From an uncultured Opitutia bacterium (lineage in GTDB: Bacteria > Verrucomicrobiota > Verrucomicrobiia > Opitutales > UBA953), in NCBI GenBank assembly GCA_903879465.1, contig CAIRLQ010000083.1, positions 1-5,677 of the forward strand: 5,677 bases of DNA, read 5' to 3'. The notes below the pieces were generated by a model, which worked only from the letters and a program-made list of their open reading frames with translations, searched no databases and was not told the DNA's origin. How positions within the stretch are numbered: the stretch's first letter is position 1; every line of letters begins with the position of its first letter. The translations under genes and the position numbers were made by a program. Positions 1-5,677 of this stretch are shown piece by piece.

Positions 1-1303
1 CCTGCGATTCGGCGAGCAGCCGGCGGGCGGCCAAAAACTCCATCGGGGCGACTTGACCCTGCTGACGACGGGCCTCGGCGACACGGAAAGCCTCAAGCGC
101 AGCCTTTTCGCGCCGGAAAGCAGCCTGCATCGAAGACATCGTCTCACGTACGTCGGTCAAGGCATCGCGGACCTCGCGGAACGCGTTGAGCACGGCCTTC
201 TCATAAACAGCGGCGGCTTGATGCTGGGCCGCAGTCGCGGCTTCGACGCGAGCGGCGGTCCGTCCGAAGTCGAGGAGGGGGACGCTCATGTTGAGTCCGA
301 GGAGCGAAGTAGCGTTACCACTGCCAAAGACGGAAGTGAACTCCTTGCTCTCCGCGCCGGCGACGGCGGTGAGCGAGAACGTCGGGAAGTAGGCGGCCTT
401 GGCGTAGCCGATACGGGCGTTAGCAGCGATGAGTGCCTGCTCGGCGGCGACGACGTCGGGGCGTCGCCGCAGCAGATCAGAAGGCAGGCCCGCGGCAGGC
501 GGAGCTGGCGTACCAGTCGGCGGCGTCTTGGCCGATGCGAGCACGAGGTCAGGCGTGCCGATTAAAAAGCCTAGCAAATGCTCGGCCTGGGCCCGCGAGC
601 GGCGGGCATCCGAAAGCACCGACACGGCGGCGGAACGGGAGACCTCGGCCTGCGCGACTTCATTGGCGCCCGCGGCACCGACCTTGACGCGCTGGCCAAC
701 GATGCGGAGTTCCTCGTCGCGGGCGGTGAGGATTTCCTGTGCAGCGGACTGCTGGACATCGGCCGAACGCACGAGAGCGTAGGCCTTCACGACCGAAGAT
801 AGCACGCCGAGTTCGACCTGCAGTCGTGCCTCATCGGCGCTCAGCAGCTGGGCTCGGGCGGCCTCGCTTGCGCGGCGAAGTTTGCCCCAGAAATCGAGTT
901 CAAACGTGGTCGAGAGCCCGGCAGTAAAATCGTTACGCGTGCGCCCAAAGGAGGAAATCGAAGTGTAACTATCAGTGCTGACAACGTTACGCGTCGCGCT
1001 ACCGCCCGCGGTGACCGCCGGCAGCTGCGCCCCTGCGACATCGGCCAAACCAGCCGCCGCCTCTTCGACGCGACCCGCGGCAACGCGCAAGTCGGCGTTA
1101 TTCTTCAGAGCCTGCAGGACGAGCTCATTGAGGCGTTCGTCTCCGAGCCCGCGCCACCAGTCGACAGCGATGGCGGCCGATCCGCCCTTCCCTTCCGGAA
1201 AGGCCGGTGCCGGCGGCAAGCTAGGGCGTTCATAATCCGGACCTACCGCGCAGGCGGAAAGCAGGCAGGCAGCCGCGAGGCCAGTCAACAGCGGTTTGCT
1301 CAT
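1..1303 (-). CDS. Outer-membrane efflux channel lipoprotein, NodT/OprM family (TolC superfamily), 3' end cut by window edge
   Basis: This is the outer-membrane exit duct of the tripartite pump; in this family a trimer forms a beta-barrel plus a long periplasmic alpha-helical tunnel. Reading the minus strand from the ATG at 1303-1301 gives 434 uninterrupted codons to the left edge. Family members are usually about 460-490 residues, so only the C-terminal tail is missing. The N-terminus is a lipoprotein signal with lipobox LSAC (Cys18), followed by the family-typical CAVGPDYERP. Ala at +2 fits outer-membrane sorting. The two internal TolC-type repeats are visible: FELDFWGKLRRASEAARA (about 134-151) and VPLLDFGRTAARVEAATA (about 341-358). 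The hallmark LPSDLLRRRPDVVAAEQ lies at about 273-289, followed by ANARIGYAKAAYFPTFS. The start is supported by AAGGAG eight bases upstream. The ATG overlaps the permease TGA (ATGA), which suggests translational coupling. Family assignment is firm; the exported substrate is unknown. Confidence 0.95.
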   Translation of the reverse strand, partial: MSKPLLTGLAAACLLSACAVGPDYERPSLPPAPAFPEGKGGSAAIAVDWWRGLGDERLNELVLQALKNNADLRVAAGRVEEAAAGLADVAGAQLPAVTAGGSATRNVVSTDSYTSISSFGRTRNDFTAGLSTTFELDFWGKLRRASEAARAQLLSADEARLQVELGVLSSVVKAYALVRSADVQQSAAQEILTARDEELRIVGQRVKVGAAGANEVAQAEVSRSAAVSVLSDARRSRAQAEHLLGFLIGTPDLVLASAKTPPTGTPAPPAAGLPSDLLRRRPDVVAAEQALIAANARIGYAKAAYFPTFSLTAVAGAESKEFTSVFGSGNATSLLGLNMSVPLLDFGRTAARVEAATAAQHQAAAVYEKAVLNAFREVRDALTDVRETMSSMQAAFRREKAALEAFRVAEARRQQGQVAPMEFLAARRLLAESQ

Positions 1304-4300
1304 GCGCGGGGCTCCTTGCGATCGCCCGTGAGGACTTTGAAGAACAGAGGGATGAAGAGCGTGGCCACAAAGGTGTCGAAGAGCATACCGCCGAAGACCC
1401 CCGTACCCATCGAGCGGCGGGCACCGGCGCCAGCGCCGACCGCGACGACGAGCGGGACGACTCCAAGTACGAAGGCCATCGAAGTCATGACGAGTGGACG
1501 GAAACGAATACGGGCGGCCTCGATGGCGGCTTCTGCCGCAGACTTACCTTCGTCGCGGGCCTTGACGGCGAACTCAACGATAAGGATGGCGTTCTTCGCC
1601 GCCAAGCCGATCAGCGTCACGAGCCCGATCTGGAAATAAATATCGTTGGTACTACCGCGCACGAAGATGGCTACGAGTGCCCCGAGAAGCGCGAACGGCA
1701 CCGTGAGAATGACGCCGACCGGCAGCGACCACTTCTCATAAAGGGCAGCGAGAATCAGGAACACCATCAGCAGCGCCATCGAGAACGCCGGGACCGCCGA
1801 ACTGGCGGAACGCTTCTCCTGCAAGGCCTGCGCCGTCCAATCGAGTTCGTAGCCAGGCGGCAGGGTCTCTGCCGCGACTTCCTCCACGATACGTAAAGCT
1901 TCACTAGAACTCACCCCAGGGACGCTACCGCCGATGACGCGAGCGGCCACAAAGCCTTGATAGCGCTCGATCTGGTCGGGGCCAAAACTCTCCCGAACCG
2001 TCACGAGCGAAGTCAACGGCACCATCGAACCATTGCGGGTCCGCACGTGCACACGGCCGACGTCCTTGAGCGCCATACGGTCCGTGGGTTCAGACTGCAT
2101 GAGCACGCGGTAGGTACGCCCGGCACGGGTGAAATCGTTGACGTAGACCGAACCGATGGTCGTCTGTAGGGCGTCGTAAATTTCAGGCAGCGGGATGCCA
2201 AGGGCGGCCGCACGCACCTGATCGACATCGGCGGCATACTGCGGGACAGTCGTACGGTAGAACGTATTGATACCTGCGAGCTCCTTGCGCTGACGCAGAG
2301 CGGCAAGCAGGCTATCGAGCACCTTACCGAGCTTGGCAGGATCATCATCGTCGCGTGCCTGCAGGTAGAATTCGAAACCGCCGGCCGAGCCGATACCTCG
2401 GATGGGTGGAGGATTCACGACAAAGCAGAAACCTTTGCTGGATTTAGCGACGGCTCCTGTGAGCATGCCGCTCAACTGCTCAGCGCTGTGTTTCCGCTCG
2501 TTCCACGGATTGAGCGGGATGAAAATCGTGCCAGCATTGGTCTTCTCACCCCCACCAATAAGGTCGAACCCGCTAATGGCAAAGGCATGGAACACTTCTG
2601 TTTTCGGGGCCGGGGTGGCCATGATTTCGGGTACAATTTCCGCCATGTAGGCACGAGTGCGCGACACGCTTGCGCCATCGGGCAAGGAGACAACGCCGAG
2701 CACGTACCCTTGATCCTCGGAGGGAATAAACCCGCGCGGAATCATGCGGATCAATACCGCGTTGGCGGCGAGAATCATCAGGAAAATCCCAAGGGCGGAC
2801 TTCGGGTGATCTAGCAGCCAGCGGACGGTGCGTCCGTGCCAGGCCGCAACCGCGTTGAAACGCGCCTCGAACCAGCGAAGGAAACCATTGCCCGTCGGTG
2901 CCTCGGCGTCGCGCGGTCGCAGGATGAGCGCACAGAGTGCAGGAGTGAGCGTCAGCGCCACGAAGCCCGAGATGACGACCGCCACCGCGACGGTGATGGC
3001 GAACTGACGATAGAGTGCGCCGGCGATGCCGCCCAAGAAGGCCACGGGAAGGAAGACCGAGACGAGCACGAGCACGATCGCGATGATGGCACCGCCGACC
3101 TCGCGCACGGAGGCGATAGCGGCGTCGAACGGCGACATGCCTTTCTCATGCATCAGTCGCTCGACGTTCTCGAGCATCACAATCGCATCATCCACCACGA
3201 TGCCAATGGCGATGACCATCGCGAAAAGCGTCAGGGTGTTGATACCGAAGCCGAAGAGCCAGAGCCCCGCGAAAGTGCCGATGAGCGACACGGGCACGGC
3301 CAGCATCGGAATCAGGGTGGCGCGCCAGCTACCGAGGAAGAGGAAGACGACGAGCACGACGAGTAGTCCGGCTTCAAAGAGCGTGCGTTCGACCTCACTG
3401 ATCGAGGCCTTCACGAAGCGCGTCGTGTCGAAGGGGATCTCGTAATCCACCCCAGCGGGAAACCGCTTGGAGATCAAAGCCACCTTCGCCTTCACCGCAT
3501 CGGTGACGTCTAAGGCGTTGGCGCCAGGCGCTAGAAAGATACGGATGCCGACGGCGGTTTTGCCGTCGAGGGTTGCCTGTTGCTCGTAGCTCTGAGCACC
3601 GAGTTCAAGCCGGGCAACATCGCGCAAACGCAACGTGCCGGCCGCGCCACCAGAGCGAAGGATGATTTCGCCAAACTCTTCGGGCGTCGAGAGACGGCCG
3701 GCGGTGATGATGGGAATCGAGAAAGCCTGCCCGTCCGGAGTAGGCTCCTGACCGAGACGACCAGCGGCATACTGATTATTAGAGGCCCGAATGGCCTGCG
3801 TGACATCTCCCGTGGTCACACCGAGGCGCGACATCTTATCCGGCTGCAGCCAGATGCGCATCGAGTAATCACGCGCACCGAAGACGCCCGCATCACCGAC
3901 GCCTGGGACGCGCTTGATCTCGTCCACAAGATTGATGGAGGCGTAGTTGCTGAGGTAGATTGAATCACGCGTGCCGTCCTTGGAGATGACCGACATCGCC
4001 ATAAGGATATCATTGGACCGCTTCTTCACGATTACCCCGAGGCGGCGCGCATCATCTGGCAGACGCGATTCCGCGATCTTCACGCGGTTCGTGAGGTTGA
4101 TGATGCACAGATCCGGATCGGCGCCGGGCTCAAACGTAACATTAATGGTCAACAACCCGGTGGAGGAAGCGTTCGACGAGTAATAGAGCAGGTTATCCGT
4201 GCCGTTGATTTCCTCCTCAATAGGAGCGGCGACGGTCTTGATCAACGTCTCCGCGGAGGCACCGAGATACGAAACCGTGATGGTGGCGACGGGCGGTGCG

Positions 4301-4416
4301 ATCTGGGGGTACTGCGCGACGGGCAGCACCTTGAACGCGAGTAGGCCCGCCAATACGATGACCAACGAAAGGACCGAGGCGAAGATGGGCCGGCGGACGA
4401 AGAATTCCCAGGACAT
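1300..4416 (-). CDS. RND multidrug efflux permease, HAE-1 family (AcrB/MexF-like)
   Basis: This is the inner-membrane proton/drug antiporter of the tripartite pump, taking substrates from the periplasm or membrane and passing them to the outer-membrane channel. The 1038 residues match the usual HAE-1 length (about 1030-1060). The order is TM1 (about 11-30), a first periplasmic porter/docking block (about 31-340), TM2-6 (about 345-500), a second TM block entry near 540-558, a second periplasmic block (about 560-870) and TM8-12 (about 875-1028). Proton-relay residues are present: Asp409-Asp410 in GIVVDDAIVMLENVER, Lys941 in GLAAKNAILIVEF, and Arg971 with Thr978 in RFRPLVMTS. The end has the typical MGTGVFGGM motif. 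The first periplasmic half (YLSNYA, AAGRLGQEP, TTRFVKASI) recalls MexF/OqxB more than AcrB, which is a judgement from memory. The gene lies 9 bp after the adaptor gene and overlaps the channel gene by 4 bp, so it is the middle gene of the operon. No clear Shine-Dalgarno precedes its ATG. Substrates cannot be read from sequence. Confidence 0.97.
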   Translation of the reverse strand: MSWEFFVRRPIFASVLSLVIVLAGLLAFKVLPVAQYPQIAPPVATITVSYLGASAETLIKTVAAPIEEEINGTDNLLYYSSNASSTGLLTINVTFEPGADPDLCIINLTNRVKIAESRLPDDARRLGVIVKKRSNDILMAMSVISKDGTRDSIYLSNYASINLVDEIKRVPGVGDAGVFGARDYSMRIWLQPDKMSRLGVTTGDVTQAIRASNNQYAAGRLGQEPTPDGQAFSIPIITAGRLSTPEEFGEIILRSGGAAGTLRLRDVARLELGAQSYEQQATLDGKTAVGIRIFLAPGANALDVTDAVKAKVALISKRFPAGVDYEIPFDTTRFVKASISEVERTLFEAGLLVVLVVFLFLGSWRATLIPMLAVPVSLIGTFAGLWLFGFGINTLTLFAMVIAIGIVVDDAIVMLENVERLMHEKGMSPFDAAIASVREVGGAIIAIVLVLVSVFLPVAFLGGIAGALYRQFAITVAVAVVISGFVALTLTPALCALILRPRDAEAPTGNGFLRWFEARFNAVAAWHGRTVRWLLDHPKSALGIFLMILAANAVLIRMIPRGFIPSEDQGYVLGVVSLPDGASVSRTRAYMAEIVPEIMATPAPKTEVFHAFAISGFDLIGGGEKTNAGTIFIPLNPWNERKHSAEQLSGMLTGAVAKSSKGFCFVVNPPPIRGIGSAGGFEFYLQARDDDDPAKLGKVLDSLLAALRQRKELAGINTFYRTTVPQYAADVDQVRAAALGIPLPEIYDALQTTIGSVYVNDFTRAGRTYRVLMQSEPTDRMALKDVGRVHVRTRNGSMVPLTSLVTVRESFGPDQIERYQGFVAARVIGGSVPGVSSSEALRIVEEVAAETLPPGYELDWTAQALQEKRSASSAVPAFSMALLMVFLILAALYEKWSLPVGVILTVPFALLGALVAIFVRGSTNDIYFQIGLVTLIGLAAKNAILIVEFAVKARDEGKSAAEAAIEAARIRFRPLVMTSMAFVLGVVPLVVAVGAGAGARRSMGTGVFGGMLFDTFVATLFIPLFFKVLTGDRKEPRA
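1312..1317 (-). promoter_or_regulatory. Shine-Dalgarno of the outer-membrane channel gene
   Basis: On the minus strand AAGGAG stands eight bases before the channel-gene ATG, inside the last codons of the permease gene. It is the only good Shine-Dalgarno match in front of any start in this window. It fixes the start at 1303 and shows that the downstream gene can recruit ribosomes itself as well as through the ATGA overlap. Confidence 0.8.
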
Positions 4417-4425
4417 GACGTTGCT

Positions 4426-5553
4426 TTACTTGGCGGAAGGGGCGGCAGCAGCACGCGGGACGACGGGGGCGCCCGGGCGAATCTTCTGCAAGTTGTCCAG
4501 CACCAGCCGGTCTCCGGCCTTGAGCCCACTGAGAATCACCGCAATAGGTCCAGCAATCTCATCGACCTGCACCGGCGCCATGACTGCCATGTTATTGGCG
4601 TCGGCCAGCCAGACGAAACGCCCCTGGGTGGATTGCATGAGGGAAGCCGACGGGATCACGTAAGCTTCAGGCAACGTACGGCCGACCACGCGCACGCGCA
4701 CATACTGTCCAGGTAGCAAGACCGCCTGGGGATTGGCAAACTCCGCGCGCATCTGCACGGTGCCGAGACGGGATTCTACCTGAGCGGCGACGAAATTGAC
4801 TTTCCCCTCAGCCGGATAGACGTCGCCGGACGACAGCACGACTTCGACCTTCGCCTTGGCTGCGGTGTCCGCATTACCCAGGAAAAGACGCGCATACTGT
4901 AATTCCGAGAGACCGAAGCGGACCCAAACCTGCTCACGCTGCACGACCGTGGTGAGCAAGCCGTCTACACCAGGCGAAACCAGCGAGCCTTCGGAATGAT
5001 TCAGGCGTCCGGTGAAACCAGCGATTGGGGCGCGCACCTCACAGTAAGAAAGATCGAGCTCCGCGGCGCGGACTTTCGCGGCGGCGACATCGCGAGCCGC
5101 CTCGGCGGCCGATGCGGCGGACTTGGCATCCGCGGCCTCCTTGGTACTGGCGGCATTCTGCGCGAGGAGGGCGGCCTGACGTCCGGCTTCCGCCGCGGCC
5201 TGCTCAAAACGGGCCTTCTCCTGCAGCAACTGGGCCTTCGCCAAGGCAAGCGCCACTTCATACGGTGCCGGGTCGATTTTAAAGAGCAGCTCACCCGCCT
5301 TCACCGCCGCCCCTTCGCGGTAAGACTGGGCGAGCAGGATGCCCGTGACACGAGCACGGACTTCAACCTCCCGGTTGCCTTCGACCTGAGCGGTCAGCTC
5401 GACCACCTGCGGCACCGGAGCCGGGTTGACAACCTGGAGGCTGACCGCCGGCGGCGGCATCATCGGAACCTCGGCGGGCTTACACCCAGGCAAGAGGGCC
5501 AGCAGGCACAAAGCGATAAGGACCTCGACAGCCCCAGATTTACATACAGACAT
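4426..5553 (-). CDS. RND efflux periplasmic adaptor (membrane-fusion protein), AcrA/MexE-like lipoprotein
   Basis: This periplasmic adaptor links the RND pump to the outer-membrane channel. Of its 375 residues, the first 24 form a lipoprotein signal with hydrophobic core VLIALCLLALLPG and lipobox LPGC (Cys24). A proline-rich linker follows. The two halves of the lipoyl/barrel-sandwich domain lie at about 60-100 (VEVRARVTGILLAQSYREG, FKIDPAPYEVAL) and 171-205 (CEVRAPIAGFTGRLNHSEGS). They flank a short Ala- and Glu/Lys-rich alpha-hairpin at about 101-169. The beta-barrel spans about 208-290 (ending LLPGQYVRVRV) and the membrane-proximal domain about 295-360 (GLKAGDRLVLDNLQKIRPG). The tail is Ala/Pro-rich. 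The start is well constrained: an in-frame TGA lies 24 nt upstream with no ATG, GTG or TTG between, and the next downstream candidate (TTG, codon 15) would destroy the signal peptide. The first six codons lie inside the inverted repeat thought to be the operator. First gene of the efflux operon. Confidence 0.96.
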   Translation of the reverse strand: MSVCKSGAVEVLIALCLLALLPGCKPAEVPMMPPPAVSLQVVNPAPVPQVVELTAQVEGNREVEVRARVTGILLAQSYREGAAVKAGELLFKIDPAPYEVALALAKAQLLQEKARFEQAAAEAGRQAALLAQNAASTKEAADAKSAASAAEAARDVAAAKVRAAELDLSYCEVRAPIAGFTGRLNHSEGSLVSPGVDGLLTTVVQREQVWVRFGLSELQYARLFLGNADTAAKAKVEVVLSSGDVYPAEGKVNFVAAQVESRLGTVQMRAEFANPQAVLLPGQYVRVRVVGRTLPEAYVIPSASLMQSTQGRFVWLADANNMAVMAPVQVDEIAGPIAVILSGLKAGDRLVLDNLQKIRPGAPVVPRAAAAPSAK

Positions 5554-5565
5554 GAATGTAAATCT
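5536..5565. promoter_or_regulatory. Inverted repeat, probable operator of the divergent TetR/AcrR-type repressor
   Basis: Perfect 10-bp arms AGATTTACAT (5536-5545) and ATGTAAATCT (5556-5565) flank a 10-bp spacer that itself has two further symmetric pairs (CA...TG). The site is an AT-rich island in GC-rich DNA at the junction of the two divergent genes, where AcrR-type regulators normally bind. Its core TACATACAnnnnTGAATGTA resembles the E. coli AcrR operator as I recall it. The repeat covers the adaptor ATG and its first six codons and ends 12 bp before the regulator ATG, so one bound dimer could block both genes. A -35-like TTTACA (5539-5544) facing the regulator lies inside it, but no good -10 sits at matching distance. 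The repeat is seen directly; its role as operator is inferred. Confidence 0.75.
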
Positions 5566-5594
5566 ATTTAACCCTCAATGGCCCGCAAGACCAA
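5566..5594 (-). promoter_or_regulatory. Candidate sigma70-type promoter of the efflux operon (weak)
   Basis: On the minus strand, TTGGTC (5594-5589, three of six matches to the -35 consensus) and TTAAAT (5571-5566, four of six to the -10) are separated by exactly 17 bp. The -35 would lie inside the first codons of the divergent regulator gene. Transcription would begin only a few bases before the adaptor ATG, inside the inverted repeat, so a bound repressor would sit directly on the start site. The matches are weak and the spacing could be chance. The phylum, and so the exact promoter consensus, is unknown. Confidence 0.3.
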
Positions 5595-5677
5595 AGCAGA
5601 GGCGGAACTAACCCGTCACCGAATCGTTGAGTGCGCCCGTGAGGTTTTCAGCAGGGAGGGCGTCACCAACACCTCCC
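5578..5677 (+). CDS. TetR/AcrR-family transcriptional repressor, N-terminal part only (cut by window edge)
   Basis: Thirty-three codons are visible before the right edge. The protein begins MARKTKAEAELTRHRIVECA and continues into AREVFSREGVTNTS. This is helix 1 and the lead-in to the helix-turn-helix of TetR-family regulators. It is especially close to AcrR of RND efflux loci, which as recalled shares MARKTK, EA, TR, I, A, FS, GV and TS at matching positions. The start is secure: an in-frame TAA lies two codons upstream (5569-5571) and no other start codon occurs in the visible part. No Shine-Dalgarno is evident. Divergent placement 24 bp from the adaptor gene, with an inverted repeat at the junction, suggests a local repressor of the efflux operon and of itself, released by a pump substrate. 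The ligand-binding C-terminal domain, full length and integrity lie outside the window. Confidence 0.92.
   Translation, partial: MARKTKAEAELTRHRIVECAREVFSREGVTNTS

Noticed and set aside
53..565. A 170-codon plus-strand open frame near the left edge, and a further frame at 429-782
   Set aside because: Both lie antisense to the channel gene, which has intact NodT-family motifs through this region.
1..1303. Channel gene without a stop codon in the window, possibly a broken gene
   Set aside because: The frame is open to the edge with all family motifs in order. The missing end is explained by the window boundary, not by a frameshift or truncation.
2836..3366. A 176-codon plus-strand open frame extremely rich in Asp, Glu, His and Arg
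   Set aside because: The odd composition is the reverse complement of transmembrane-helix codons (Val, Ile, Ala, Leu) of the RND permease. It has no independent evidence.
4417..4425. Possible terminator or processing hairpin between adaptor and pump genes
   Set aside because: The gap is only 9 bp with no inverted repeat or T-tract, which fits a continuous operon.
5539..5567. Possible promoter for the regulator gene using TTTACA as -35
   Set aside because: The -35 is good, but the hexamers 14-20 bp downstream match the -10 consensus at three positions or fewer, so it was not listed as a feature.
4996..5571. A 191-codon plus-strand open frame opposite the adaptor gene, ending in the divergent junction
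   Set aside because: It is an antisense shadow of the adaptor gene in GC-rich DNA: Arg/Gly/Leu-rich composition, no recognisable domain and no ribosome site. The minus-strand protein matches its family end to end.

Overview
The window holds one complete-looking tripartite RND multidrug-efflux operon and the start of its divergently transcribed local repressor. The host is a Gram-negative (diderm) bacterium: the products are an inner-membrane RND pump, a periplasmic adaptor and an outer-membrane channel, and two of them carry lipoprotein signal peptides. The DNA is GC-rich (roughly 60% by eye). The phylum cannot be settled from this sequence; Pseudomonadota is possible, but other GC-rich diderms such as Verrucomicrobiota fit equally well.

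Layout, read in the direction of transcription (minus strand, right to left). At 5553-4426 is a membrane-fusion (periplasmic adaptor) lipoprotein. After a 9-bp gap comes an HAE-1 class RND permease of 1038 residues (4416-1300). A NodT/OprM-type outer-membrane channel follows (1303 to the left edge), whose ATG overlaps the permease stop as ATGA. The channel gene runs off the left edge with 434 codons visible and probably only a few dozen missing. On the plus strand, 24 bp from the adaptor start, an AcrR-type TetR regulator begins at 5578 and runs off the right edge after 33 codons. Coding is almost continuous, and no stretch over 300 bp lacks a gene. The other open frames are antisense or offset shadows of these four genes.

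The adaptor, pump and channel should assemble into one envelope-spanning, proton-driven exporter. The regulator most likely represses both itself and the operon through a 30-bp region with perfect 10-bp inverted arms (5536-5565). This operator-like site covers the adaptor start codon and its first six codons. In-frame stops fix the outer limit of both divergent genes, so the shared control region really is only 24 bp. That compactness, with no Shine-Dalgarno at normal spacing for either divergent gene, is the most unusual thing here. Otherwise the window is a conventional efflux locus, and I see no evidence of a new type of system, a mobile element, a CRISPR array or an RNA gene.
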